From: an uncultured Dialister sp. | Lineage (GTDB): Bacteria > Bacillota > Negativicutes > Veillonellales > Dialisteraceae | Assembly (NCBI GenBank): GCA_934193095.1 | Contig: CAKPUX010000022.1 | Span: 1-32,924, forward strand | Length of the DNA stretch: 32,924 nucleotides | Direction of reading: 5' to 3' | Part shown: in pieces, positions 1-7,634 of the stretch | Layout of the letters: every line of letters begins with the position of its first letter | Position numbering within the stretch: the first letter of the stretch is position 1 | Program-made: the position numbers and the translations under genes | The notes under the pieces: model-generated | What the model was told of the DNA's origin: nothing | What the model saw: only the letters and a program-made list of their open reading frames with translations | The model's database searches: none

Positions 1-629
1 CCCTTGGTCTGTGCTACGCTCTGGATCAGCGTACCGCTGTCGTCAGTTTCCAGAGATTTATTGGATGCTTCTTCCTGACCAGCGAGAGCCAATTCCGTGA
101 AGAGAGCGCGGGTGCCGGAGGTGGTCGGACGGGTGACGAGGACGATCGGTTCATCCGGACCGCCTACCTCTTTCCAGTTCGTGACTTTTGCCGTGAAGAC
201 ATCCTGCAGCTGCTGAGAGGTCAGGCTCTTTACTTTGTCAGCGATATCTTTATTGATGATGGTGGCAACGGTCATGGTGCAGACTTTGTGATCTACGAGA
301 CCTTTGGCTTTTTCTGCCGGCAGCTTCTTTTCAGCCGGTACGTCGGAGTTACCGATGTTGACAGAGCCTTCAGCGACCTGCTTCAGGCCGGTGCCGGAAC
401 CGCCGGCATTCAGGGTCAGAGAAACTTCCGGATTCTTGCTCTTGAACTTAGCCGCTGCATCCTTTACGAGCGGAAGCAGTGCGGAAGAACCGGAAGAAGT
501 GACCTGTCCGGTGACCTTCGCGCCGGAAGCAGCACCGCTCTTTGCCGGCTCACTGTTTCCGCCGCAGCCTGCTGCTGCGATCAAAGCGGTAGAAGCCAGT
601 GCCAGTGCCATCATTTTTTTGAGTTTCAT
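1..629 (-). CDS. pstS: Phosphate ABC transporter substrate-binding lipoprotein PstS (partial, C-terminus outside window)
   Basis: Periplasmic or surface phosphate receptor that feeds the PstCAB importer. The start at 629 is set by a GGAGGAC ribosome binding site at 635-641. The N-terminus is a lipoprotein signal: MKLKK, a hydrophobic stretch and a lipobox ending AAAGC, with the lipidated Cys at residue 22. After a Ser/Gly/Ala-rich linker come PstS-type phosphate-binding motifs: TSSGSSAL near residue 45, AGGSGTGLK with EGSVNIGNSD, and VTRPTTSGTR near 165-175. About 209 codons are visible; the family is usually 270-330 residues, so the C-terminal part and any pstCAB genes lie beyond position 1. 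A Pho-box-like repeat sits about 110-145 bp upstream, which fits induction by phosphate limitation. Identity is secure from motifs. Confidence 0.93.
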   Translation of the reverse strand, partial: MKLKKMMALALASTALIAAAGCGGNSEPAKSGAASGAKVTGQVTSSGSSALLPLVKDAAAKFKSKNPEVSLTLNAGGSGTGLKQVAEGSVNIGNSDVPAEKKLPAEKAKGLVDHKVCTMTVATIINKDIADKVKSLTSQQLQDVFTAKVTNWKEVGGPDEPIVLVTRPTTSGTRALFTELALAGQEEASNKSLETDDSGTLIQSVAQTK

Positions 630-735
630 TTTGTGTCCTCCTTAGAGACATACCTTTTATTTTTGCTTTCTCTTGTGTTGATATTTGTAGTCTAAAGGAT
701 GGATGTAAAAAGGAAAGAGAGAATGGTGTACGGTT

Positions 736-774
736 TGAGTTTAGATTGTAAATAGAATGTAAATGAGGTGAAGG
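736..774 (-). promoter_or_regulatory. Candidate Pho box (PhoP/PhoB-type direct repeats) upstream of pstS
   Basis: On the minus strand four hexamers lie at an exact 11-bp period: CCTTCA, TTTACA, TTTACA, AACTCA (plus-strand starts 736, 747, 758, 769). The two central ones match the Gram-positive PhoP consensus TT(A/T/C)A(C/T)A, which is known to be bound as 11-bp-spaced direct repeats. The position, 107-145 bp upstream of pstS, suits a PhoP-activated promoter. The exact -10 was not assigned; several TACA-rich hexamers lie between. Confidence 0.55.
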
Positions 775-779
775 TTCAG

Positions 780-1045
780 GTTGATGGGTTCAGGTTTTAG
801 GGTTAGCCCTTGGGGCGGCTTCGCCCATTGATTGCGTGCGAAAGAGGTTCAGCGGGTTCTTTAGGTTCAGAGGGTTTAAAAAAGGGGGGTGCGGCGCATA
901 AAAAAATAGAAGCGCCGCGGAGTATTGATGGTGGCGATGCCCGAAGGCGGTATTTAAGTCACTAGTCACCAGTCGCTCGAGGCTCCTAATCCCTAGCCAC
1001 TAATCCCTGGCTACTAATCATCCCTGCTTTCAAACTTCAGATGGA
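780..1045 (-). repeat. Mosaic intergenic repeat, copy 1 (reverse orientation)
   Basis: Reading right to left, this gap contains a stretch ending in GTTTGAAAGCAGGGAT (about 1026-1041), a degenerate heptanucleotide array of TAGTGAC/TAGGGAT type (about 957-1022), a hairpin with GCGGCGC/GCGCCGC arms and an A/T-rich loop (about 892-918), GAACC-rich spacer sequence, and a tail with GGGCTAACCCT (about 795-845). The same modules in the same order recur at 3.1-3.9, 7.6-8.2, 11.1, 12.9-13.1 and 21.9-22.1 kb. No coding function is seen. Confidence 0.8.
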
Positions 1046-1126
1046 TGGATTCAATGGCTTCAGATGACATTTCAGGCACAAGACCGACACTCCTCACTCC
1101 TACTGAAAAGTTTTCCAAAAATCAAA

Positions 1127-1191
1127 AAACTGTTCAGTATAGTGAAAACTTTTTCCGTTTTTGGAAATTTGTTCACTATACTGAACAGTTT
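1127..1191. promoter_or_regulatory. 65-bp inverted repeat: candidate paired operator or cruciform
   Basis: Two perfect 20-bp arms (1127-1146 and 1172-1191) are reverse complements. Each arm contains a near-palindrome, GTTCAGTATAGTGAA(C), so two dyads lie 39 bp apart. The 25-bp spacer carries its own small stem (TTTCC/GGAAA, 1152-1156 and 1163-1167). The element ends 7 bp before the -35 of the promoter at 1199-1228. It could be an operator for a dimeric regulator or a hairpin-forming element. Confidence 0.6.
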
Positions 1192-1198
1192 GGATTTC

Positions 1199-1228
1199 AA
1201 GACATGCCAGCTGCGCGTATGCTATAAT
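1199..1228 (+). promoter_or_regulatory. Sigma-70 promoter of the small hydrophobic peptide gene
   Basis: -35-like AAGACA (1199-1204), 18-bp spacer, extended -10 TATGC-TATAAT with the TATAAT at 1223-1228. The predicted transcription start is near 1235, inside the 13-bp inverted repeat AAAGGCGCTATCC (1233-1245). Confidence 0.6.
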
Positions 1229-1298
1229 AATTAAAGGCGCTATCCTGTGACACGGTAGCGGTTTGCCTGCCCCATCCTTTCCGGAAGGGGGTGGTAGT

Positions 1299-1367
1299 AT
1301 GACGAAATACGATTTCTTCGCCTTTCTGCTGCTCTTGCTTCTTTGCATGATCGTAGCTAAGTACTAA
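1299..1367 (+). CDS. 22-residue hydrophobic peptide, candidate type I toxin
   Basis: A short ORF begins at an ATG six bases after a strong AGGGGGTGG ribosome binding site. The peptide is MTKYDFF followed by a run of six leucines and a hydrophobic segment ending in the basic tail AKY: one membrane-spanning segment. Its size, polarity and setting resemble the Fst/holin-like type I toxins of Firmicutes, but no specific family match is claimed. The ribosome binding site can fold into a stem with CCATCCTTT just upstream (about 1272-1294), as is common for toxin mRNAs kept silent by structure. Its own promoter lies at 1199-1228, and a convergent antisense RNA overlaps the 3' end. It could instead be a regulatory leader peptide. 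Confidence 0.5.
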   Translation: MTKYDFFAFLLLLLLCMIVAKY

Positions 1368-1372
1368 TCCAC

Positions 1373-1422
1373 AACAGAAAAACCGCCTCACGGTCCAACG
1401 TTGGCGGTTTCTCTGTTCTTTT
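1373..1422. terminator. Bidirectional terminator shared by peptide mRNA and antisense RNA
   Basis: A 15-bp stem with one mismatch (1373-1387 with 1403-1417; GGCGGTTT and AAACCGCC cores) has a 15-nt loop and is followed by CTTTT on the plus strand. On the minus strand the distal arm itself contains TTTTT. It lies directly after the stop codon of the 22-residue peptide. Confidence 0.65.
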
Positions 1423-1462
1423 CAACAAGGGCGGAAGCCGTTTCCGGATAGCGCCTTTCCTA
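1373..1462 (-). ncRNA. Candidate antisense RNA (antitoxin-like) convergent to the small peptide mRNA
   Basis: A minus-strand promoter (TTGCTT at 1491-1496, 17-bp spacer, TACAAT at 1468-1473) predicts a start near 1461. The transcript would run about 90 nt to the shared terminator hairpin and be fully complementary to the 3' untranslated region of the peptide mRNA. Its 5' end carries the same AAAGGCGCTATCC sequence (minus strand of 1446-1458) as the 5' end of the peptide mRNA, followed by a CGGAA/TTCCG stem. The layout of converging RNAs, shared terminator and repeated 5' ends parallels par/fst loci, although there the repeats are direct and here they are inverted. Confidence 0.45.
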
Positions 1463-1467
1463 TGCTT

Positions 1468-1496
1468 ATTGTACGACAATCTCCTGCAGAAAGCAA
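1468..1496 (-). promoter_or_regulatory. Promoter of the antisense RNA
   Basis: TTGCTT (1491-1496 on the minus strand), 17-bp spacer, TACAAT (1468-1473). No open reading frame follows on this strand before the terminator, so the expected product is a short RNA. Confidence 0.5.
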
Positions 1497-1524
1497 GCTG
1501 CCGAAGTTTCTTCAGCGGCTTTTG
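1497..1524. terminator. Hairpin at the end of the pilin operon
   Basis: A 10-bp stem with one mismatch (1497-1506 with 1510-1519, 3-nt loop) lies 24 bp past the stop of the second pilin gene. The plus strand continues TTTTG and the minus strand TTGCTTT, so it is a plausible but modest terminator. Confidence 0.4.
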
Positions 1525-1542
1525 TGATACCTGACTGACTCC

Positions 1543-2304
1543 TTATTGATTCTTGAAAACAGAGCTTCCTTGATTGGCGGAAACGGCATCCTTGTATGCC
1601 TGCTGCGCTTCCGCATATGTGCTATAGCCGCTTGGACTTCCGACAATCTCAGCGGCCGGCTTCCCATACTCGATTCCCTTGGATGCAAGCCCGGGCTGCC
1701 CATGATTATACTGATACTGCTGCTGATCCATCCACACACGATTCTTCATGACATAGTAGCTGCTGCCATCATAGTAGTAAGAGAGCACGGACTCATTGCT
1801 GTAATTTTCAGGGGACGCTGTCGTCAGCAGCGCCTTCGATAAATCCTCCGTGCTCCAGTAAAGTCCCACGGAATCAATGCTGATGGAACCATTCTGATAC
1901 TTCGGTCCTTCGCCATGATAATACGTCCACTGCGTAGCTCCAAGTTCCGAAGAGAGTTTCGCAATATCCGGACAAATTTGATCTTCAGCATACAGCCAAC
2001 CGTCCATCAGGATGCCACGGTTGGTATTCTGGTCTCCAGCTTCCATCTGCCCGACCTTGCTGTATTTTTGGATCAGGGACTTCAATGTTTCAATCGACGG
2101 CTGGATATCGAAAACCGATTTCTCCCCTTTCGACGCGGTCGATATCAGATGTCCGGCGTCGCCGAAAATCCCTTTGATGGAGCCGGCAAGACCAACCTGA
2201 TCGTAGATCCCCCAGCCGATACCGACGACGATCGCAAGCATCAGCGCGTACTCGACCATGTTCTGCCCCTTCGCTCTTTTTTCTTCACGAAATCCGTAAA
2301 GCAT
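1543..2304 (-). CDS. Flp-type class III pilin-like protein with large C-terminal domain (second of tandem pair)
   Basis: A 253-residue protein with the class III (Flp/Tad) prepilin signature: a short basic leader ending KG, then QNMVEYALMLA and a hydrophobic helix (about residues 14-35). The expected prepilin peptidase cut is after Gly13. Classical Flp pilins are only about 50-80 residues, so the roughly 210-residue C-terminal part is unusual. It shares blocks with its neighbour: SELGATQWTYY, GLYWSTEDL, VLSYYYDG, NRVWMDQ and EYGKPA. The start at 2304 follows an AAGGGGGAG ribosome binding site, and only 17 bp separate it from the upstream gene, so the two are co-transcribed. No Tad assembly genes are in the window. 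It may be a major pilin, a minor pilin or a secreted pseudopilin. Confidence 0.7.
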   Translation of the reverse strand: MLYGFREEKRAKGQNMVEYALMLAIVVGIGWGIYDQVGLAGSIKGIFGDAGHLISTASKGEKSVFDIQPSIETLKSLIQKYSKVGQMEAGDQNTNRGILMDGWLYAEDQICPDIAKLSSELGATQWTYYHGEGPKYQNGSISIDSVGLYWSTEDLSKALLTTASPENYSNESVLSYYYDGSSYYVMKNRVWMDQQQYQYNHGQPGLASKGIEYGKPAAEIVGSPSGYSTYAEAQQAYKDAVSANQGSSVFKNQ

Positions 2305-2321
2305 GCTTCTCTCCCCCTTTC

Positions 2322-3062
2322 TTACTTCGTTTGCATCGTCCCCGTATAGATGTAGTTGCCGTCATGCTGGGCTTTCACTTCATTGTACTTTTTCTGTGCC
2401 TCCTCATAGGTACTATACATGCCAAGCGTTGTTCCTGCGGGTTTACCAAACTCAACCGGTAGCTGCGCCAAACCATTGTGCTTTTGTCCATCAGCGCCAG
2501 GCTGACCTAGCCAGACACGATTCTCAATCACCGAATACTGCTTGGCTTTCGTGTCATAACGATAGGACAATACGGTTTCCTTGCTCCAGTTGCCGTTAGC
2601 ATCCTTCGTCAATGTTACTGAGTCCAGATTTTCTGTGGTCCAGTACAGGCCGCCTCCGTCAGGGCCGAGCTTATTCGAAGCTGTATTCAGCCCGTTGTAA
2701 TACGTCCACATCGTAGCTCCCAATTCCGAAGCAAGACTCTTCACTTTATCATCTGCAGCATCTTCTGTCTTGAGCCATACAGAGGAAAATAGCCCACGGT
2801 TGTAATCGATACCATACCCATTGCCGGGGTAATCGGTTTGTATCTCCTTAAGCCGATTCAGAACCGCTTCCATATCAAACGTTCCCGTATTCTTCTTCGC
2901 AGTCTCCATAAGGCTCGACGCATTTCCGAACACATTCTTGATCGAGTCCGCAAGTCCGGTCTGGGTATATATCCCCCACCCGATACCAATAATGATCGCA
3001 AGCATCAGCGCGTACTCGACAAGATCCTGTCCTTTCTGATTTTTTCTATAAGCCATAAGCAT
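2322..3062 (-). CDS. Flp-type class III pilin-like protein with large C-terminal domain (first of tandem pair)
   Basis: A 246-residue paralogue of the next gene. The N-terminus is RKNQKG then QDLVEYALMLAIIIG, a class III prepilin leader (predicted cut after the Gly) followed by one membrane helix. The C-terminal region has the same conserved blocks: SELGATMWTYYNG, GLYWTTENL, VLSYRYD, NRVWLGQ and EFGKPA, ending in a Tyr/Lys-rich segment. The ATG at 3062 was chosen because AAGGAGG lies 8 bases upstream; an in-frame ATG two codons later is too far from it. First gene of the pair, behind an A/T-rich promoter region. The shared C-terminal blocks mark a duplication within the locus, and I do not recognise this domain by name. 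Confidence 0.7.
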   Translation of the reverse strand: MLMAYRKNQKGQDLVEYALMLAIIIGIGWGIYTQTGLADSIKNVFGNASSLMETAKKNTGTFDMEAVLNRLKEIQTDYPGNGYGIDYNRGLFSSVWLKTEDAADDKVKSLASELGATMWTYYNGLNTASNKLGPDGGGLYWTTENLDSVTLTKDANGNWSKETVLSYRYDTKAKQYSVIENRVWLGQPGADGQKHNGLAQLPVEFGKPAGTTLGMYSTYEEAQKKYNEVKAQHDGNYIYTGTMQTK

Positions 3063-3089
3063 ACCAATCGCCTCCTTCTTTTCACCTAT

Positions 3090-3119
3090 ATATTAACAAA
3101 TATATAAGGGGGAAAGCAA
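3090..3119 (-). promoter_or_regulatory. Possible promoter of the pilin pair
   Basis: TTGCTT (3114-3119, minus strand) is followed after 18 bp by TAATAT (3090-3095) in an A/T-rich tract. The -10 match is 4 of 6, so this is tentative. Confidence 0.35.
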
Positions 3120-3125
3120 ACGGAG

Positions 3126-3945
3126 ATGAGATTCAGGGTGATCCCCTCGGGCGTGCTGCCCCTTGATTGCGTGCGAAAGAGGTTCAGCGGGTTCTGTAGG
3201 TTCTACGGGTTCAGCGGGGAAGGTGCGGCGCATAAAAATCAGAAGCGCCGCGAGTTCTGGATGGCGCTTCGCGCGTATCGCGGAGCCTCTTCCTCAGGAA
3301 GGGGCCGCCCGCAGGGCGGTAATGCTGTTAAGTTAAGCGGCAGAACGTTCTTGGCTCCCCATCGGGGGAGCTCCCCGAAGGGGAGAGGGGGCTACGTAGC
3401 GGTATTGCATGAAAGTGTTGGAATATCGATAGCATCGGACTATTCAACATAGTACGCTATATTGCTGGCATGCCCCTATTGCCTTCGGCACTTCCCCCGA
3501 AGGGGGAAGCAAGGAATTACGCGACTAACGATTTCCTTAACTTAATGGCATTGCGCAGTGCGGGGGATAGGGCGACGAGTGAGCAGGCAGCTTATCAAAA
3601 ACTCCGCGGCGCTTCCATTTTTTGATGCGCCGCACCACACCCCTGAACCCGCCAACCTGAAGTTTGAAAGCAGGGATTAGGGATGAGTGGCTAGGGATAA
3701 GGAGCAAGCGGTGATTGAAATAGCGCAATTGGCACGCTTACCATTCTGCAAGGAAGATCTCTCGACTTCGCTCGAGATGACGATGCGCGCGAAGTGCTAT
3801 CAAAACTCCGCGGCGCTTCCCTATTTTTATACGCCGCACCAGCACTCCTCACTCCTAACTCCTAACTCCTAACTCCTAACTGGCGAGCAGGGCTTTCATT
3901 CGCAAGCAAGGGGCGACACGCCCTAGGGACTAACCCTCTCCCCAA
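3126..3945. repeat. Mosaic intergenic repeats, several modules in both orientations
   Basis: About 820 bp without a believable gene. 3140-3260 is a reverse copy (tail and GCGGCGC hairpin). 3290-3390 and 3470-3515 hold short GC palindromes of the CCCCGAAGGGG type. 3605-3700 has a hairpin copy, GAACC spacer and the GTTTGAAAGCAGGGAT element. 3755-3790 contains a CTTCGCTCGAGATGACGA-type element. 3795-3945 is a forward copy: hairpin, five heptamers of TCCTCAC/TCCTAAC (3846-3880), then the conserved tail with CGCCCTAGGGACTAACCCT. Confidence 0.75.
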
Positions 3946-3948
3946 AGC

Positions 3949-3977
3949 AAAAACGCACCGCTTTCGCGATGCGTTTT
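3949..3977. terminator. Terminator after pyruvate carboxylase
   Basis: AAAACGCACCGC pairs with GCGATGCGTTTT around a CTTTC/GAAA-type loop. On the minus strand the stem is followed by TTTTTGC. It lies 19 bp past the pyc stop codon. Confidence 0.75.
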
Positions 3978-3995
3978 CTTAAATGACTGACTCAA

Positions 3996-6900
3996 TTATT
4001 CAATGACCATGAGGAGGTCGCCAGACTCGATGCGCTGGCCGGCCTTGACGTGGATTTCACTCACGATGCCATCCATCGGCGCGGTGATGGTGGTTTCCAT
4101 CTTCATCGCTTCGGTGACGATGACGGGGTCGCCCTTCTTGACAGAGGAGCCTTTTTCGACGAGGAGTTTTACCACGGAGCCGGAGAGGGTCGCACCGACT
4201 TCGCCCGGTACGTCCTTGTCCGCTTTTCTGGAGGTATTCGCAGACTCTGCCACATGAGCGTCGTGAATCTTGATCTCGCGCGGCATGCCGTTCAGCTCGA
4301 ACTGAAGCTCTCTGTTGCCTTCCAGGTCCGGTTTTGTGACATTATCAAGGCGAACGAGGAGCATCTTGCCTTCATCGATGTTGATGCGGATTTCTTCACC
4401 GACTTTCATGCCGAAGAAATAGGTCGGCGTATCAAGGAGAGAGAGATCACCATACTTATGATAGCGATCCATGTAGTCGGAGAAGACTTTCGGATAGATG
4501 CAGTAGGAGGAAACATCTTCTTCGCGGGTCGGGATGTGCTTCTCTTTCATTTCCATTTTGACTTCTTCAAAGTCGACATTCTCCGGCTGGCTTTCGAGGT
4601 GCGGCTTCTGTCCGCGCAGGATGATCTGCTGGAGTTTTTCCGGGAAGCCGCCATACGGGATGCCGAGCTTGCCGTCGAAGAAGTCGACAACGGACTGCGG
4701 GAAGTCGAGGGTATCTCCCTTTTCATAGATATCTTTCTCGGTCAGATGGTTCTGTACCATGAAGAGGGTCATATCGCCGACGACCTTGGAGGACGGGGTG
4801 ACCTTGATGATATCGCCGAACATCATATTGACCTTCGCATACATGCGGCAGACTTCCGGCCACTGAGCTCCGAGACCGACAGCCGTTGCCTGCTGGCGCA
4901 GGTTCGAGTACTGTCCGCCAGGCATTTCATGCTGGTAAAGGGTCGTATTCGGATTCGTCATCTTGGAGTCGACACCTGCATAGTACGGACGGACACCCTG
5001 CCAGTAGCGGTCGATGGTCTCAAGCGCATCGATATCCAGCTGCGGCTGGCGCGGGTTATTCTGCAGTGCGTAGTACATGGAGGTCATGGACGGCTGGCTG
5101 GTACCGCCAGAGAGTGCGCCGGTCGCAACGTCTAAGATATCGACGCCTGCATCGACGGCTTTGGCATAGGAGTACAGGGTGCATCCGCCGCCTTCATGGC
5201 TATGGAGATGGATCGGGAGATCGACAGCATCTTTCAGCGCAGAGATCAGGGCATACGCAGCTTCCGGCTTGAGAAGGCCCGCCATATCTTTGATCGCGAT
5301 GATATTCGCACCGGCATCCTGCATCTGTTTCGCAAGGTCGGTGTAGTATTTCAGGGAGTACTTCTGGCGATTCGGATCCATGATATCGCCGGTGTAGCAG
5401 AAGCAGGCTTCGGCGAGCTTTTCTTTCTTGCGGACTTCATCAATGGTGACGGTCATATGGCTGAGCTGGTTCAGGCAGTCAAAGATACGGAATACATCGA
5501 CACCATTGTCAGCCGCCTGATCGATGAAGTGACGGATCACATTTTCCGGATAGTTGGTATAGCCGACGGTATTCGCACCGCGGGTCAGCATCTGGAAGAG
5601 GATGTTCGGTGCGGCTTTTCTCATCTGGCGAAGGCGTTCCCACGGGCTTTCATCAAGGAAACGATAAGCCACGTCGAAGGTCGCGCCGCCCCAGTTCTCG
5701 AAGGAGAAGAGCTGCGGGACATGGACCGCCGTATAATGGATGGCATTCATGATGTCATGGGTCCTGACGCGGGTCGCGAGCAGAGACTGGTGCGCATCGC
5801 GGTACGTGGTATCCATGAACATGACTTCCTTCTGGTCCATGACCCACTTGGAGAATTTCTCCGGTCCCATTTCATCGAGCAGCTGCCGGGTACCCTTCGG
5901 CGCTTCGATCTTGTCTGCATCGAGCAGCGGAAGCGGATTGAAATCCGGCTTTTCCTGATGGCCGGCACCGGCATAGCCATTGACGGTGATGTCGCCGATG
6001 TAAGAGAGCAGCTTTGTGCCGCGATCGGAAATCATATCCGGTTCCTGCAGGAGCCACGGGTTTCTGTCGATGTAGTTGACATCGCAGAGCCCTTCCTGGA
6101 AATCACGGGTACGAAGCATGTTCTGCAGGAAATAGATATTCGTCTTCACGCCGGAAATGCGGAATTCTTCCATGCAGCGGAGCATCTTGTGGATGGTGTC
6201 CTTCGGATGAAGGGCATGCGCGGTGACTTTGACGAGGAGAGAATCATAGTACGGGGTGATGACGGCGCCGGTGTAAGCCGTGCCGGCATCGAGACGGATG
6301 CCAGGTCCGCCGCCGGAACGATAGGCGATGATCTTACCGGTATCCGGCATGAAATTGTTCTGCGGATCTTCCGTGGTGATACGGCACTGGATCGCAACGC
6401 CTTTGTACCAGATCTCATCCTGCTGGCCAATGGCGATCTCCGGCCCGTCAAGAGCATAGCCCTCAGCGATGAGGATCTGGCTCTTTACGATATCCACATT
6501 GGTGATCATTTCCGTGACGGTGTGTTCGACCTGGACACGCGGATTGACTTCGATGAAATAGAAGTGCTCTTCATCCTGATCGACCAGGAATTCGACCGTG
6601 CCGGCATTCACATAGTGGACATTCTTCATCAGTTTGACAGCCGCATCGCAGATGTTCTTTCTGAGTGCCTTCGGAAGAGACCATGCCGGCGCCATTTCGA
6701 TGACCTTCTGGTGACGGCGCTGGATGGAGCAGTCACGTTCGAAGAGATGCACCACATTGCCGTGCTCATCACCCATGACCTGCACTTCGATGTGCTTCGG
6801 ATTCATGATGCAACGTTCGACATAGACCTCATCATCACCGAAAGCCATCTTCGCTTCAGAGCGCGCACGGTTGTATGCTTCTTCCAGATCTTCCATGCGA

Positions 6901-7424
6901 TCGACATTTCTCATGCCGCGTCCGCCGCCGCCATTGACAGCCTTGATCATAACCGGGAATCCGTAGGTTTCTGCGAAAGCCTTCACTTCGTCAAAGCTGT
7001 GAACCGCACCCTTGGTCCCCGGGATCATCGGGATCTGCGCTTTTTCTGCCTGAATGCGGGCATTCACCTTGTCACCGAACATGATGAGATGTTCGACCTT
7101 CGGCCCGATGAAAATGATGCCTTCTTCTTCACAGCGCTGGGCGAGCTTCGCATTTTCAGCAAGGAAGCCGTAGCCCGGATGAATGGCATCGACGTCATGC
7201 TCCTTACAGATACGGATGATATCTTCGATGTCAAGGTAGGCGTCGATCGGCTTATCCCCTTCACCGACCAGGTATGCTTCGTCCGCACGGTTTCTGTGCA
7301 GGGACAGGATATCTTCTTTCGAATAGATAGCCACGGTGCGGATGCCCATTTCACTGCAGGCTCGGAATACGCGGATCGCGATCTCGCCGCGGTTGGCTAC
7401 CAGTACTTTATGGATTCGTCTCAT
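3996..7424 (-). CDS. pyc: Pyruvate carboxylase
   Basis: Biotin enzyme making oxaloacetate from pyruvate, bicarbonate and ATP; in an anaerobe this feeds aspartate synthesis and succinate/propionate-type fermentation. The 1142-residue protein has the full single-chain order: biotin carboxylase at about 1-450 (KVLVANRGEIAIRVFRA at the start, Gly-rich NGGGGRGMR ATP loop, EVNPRVQVEHTVTE), carboxyltransferase at about 530-800 (MDTTYRDAHQSLLATRVRT, AIKDMAGLL with the catalytic Lys), the PYC/OADA region at about 820-1030 and a biotinyl domain at about 1070-1142 with EAMKME, biotin on Lys1108. Length matches the family (1140-1180). The start at 7424 (MRRIHKVL) follows GAGAGGGAG; an upstream in-frame start lacks a binding site. 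Single gene with its own promoter and terminator. Confidence 0.97.
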   Translation of the reverse strand: MRRIHKVLVANRGEIAIRVFRACSEMGIRTVAIYSKEDILSLHRNRADEAYLVGEGDKPIDAYLDIEDIIRICKEHDVDAIHPGYGFLAENAKLAQRCEEEGIIFIGPKVEHLIMFGDKVNARIQAEKAQIPMIPGTKGAVHSFDEVKAFAETYGFPVMIKAVNGGGGRGMRNVDRMEDLEEAYNRARSEAKMAFGDDEVYVERCIMNPKHIEVQVMGDEHGNVVHLFERDCSIQRRHQKVIEMAPAWSLPKALRKNICDAAVKLMKNVHYVNAGTVEFLVDQDEEHFYFIEVNPRVQVEHTVTEMITNVDIVKSQILIAEGYALDGPEIAIGQQDEIWYKGVAIQCRITTEDPQNNFMPDTGKIIAYRSGGGPGIRLDAGTAYTGAVITPYYDSLLVKVTAHALHPKDTIHKMLRCMEEFRISGVKTNIYFLQNMLRTRDFQEGLCDVNYIDRNPWLLQEPDMISDRGTKLLSYIGDITVNGYAGAGHQEKPDFNPLPLLDADKIEAPKGTRQLLDEMGPEKFSKWVMDQKEVMFMDTTYRDAHQSLLATRVRTHDIMNAIHYTAVHVPQLFSFENWGGATFDVAYRFLDESPWERLRQMRKAAPNILFQMLTRGANTVGYTNYPENVIRHFIDQAADNGVDVFRIFDCLNQLSHMTVTIDEVRKKEKLAEACFCYTGDIMDPNRQKYSLKYYTDLAKQMQDAGANIIAIKDMAGLLKPEAAYALISALKDAVDLPIHLHSHEGGGCTLYSYAKAVDAGVDILDVATGALSGGTSQPSMTSMYYALQNNPRQPQLDIDALETIDRYWQGVRPYYAGVDSKMTNPNTTLYQHEMPGGQYSNLRQQATAVGLGAQWPEVCRMYAKVNMMFGDIIKVTPSSKVVGDMTLFMVQNHLTEKDIYEKGDTLDFPQSVVDFFDGKLGIPYGGFPEKLQQIILRGQKPHLESQPENVDFEEVKMEMKEKHIPTREEDVSSYCIYPKVFSDYMDRYHKYGDLSLLDTPTYFFGMKVGEEIRINIDEGKMLLVRLDNVTKPDLEGNRELQFELNGMPREIKIHDAHVAESANTSRKADKDVPGEVGATLSGSVVKLLVEKGSSVKKGDPVIVTEAMKMETTITAPMDGIVSEIHVKAGQRIESGDLLMVIE

Positions 7425-7502
7425 GAGATTCTCCCTCTCAATAAAATAGAATAAACGCGATGATCGCGTCATTCTGATGCGCTTTTAGCGTTTGATAGTA
7501 CT

Positions 7503-7531
7503 ATTTTAACCAGTGAAAGGTGCAAAATCAA
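7503..7531 (-). promoter_or_regulatory. Promoter of pyc
   Basis: TTGATT (7526-7531), 17-bp spacer, TAAAAT (7503-7508) on the minus strand. The predicted leader of about 70 nt contains a small perfect hairpin, ACGCGATCATCGCGT, before the ribosome binding site. Confidence 0.65.
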
Positions 7532-7634
7532 TAGCCTGTATGAATTGGTATCAATCATAGTTTTAATAAATAATATGAATAGATAGGCAATGATATAATA
7601 TTTGTCATGTATTACGCTTATTATAATCATAAAT

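Noticed and set aside
4050..7454. Long plus-strand reading frames of 361 and 752 codons opposite pyruvate carboxylase
   Set aside because: They are antisense shadows of pyc; no ribosome binding site, odd composition rich in Arg, His and Asp, no family resemblance, while pyc itself has complete conserved motifs.
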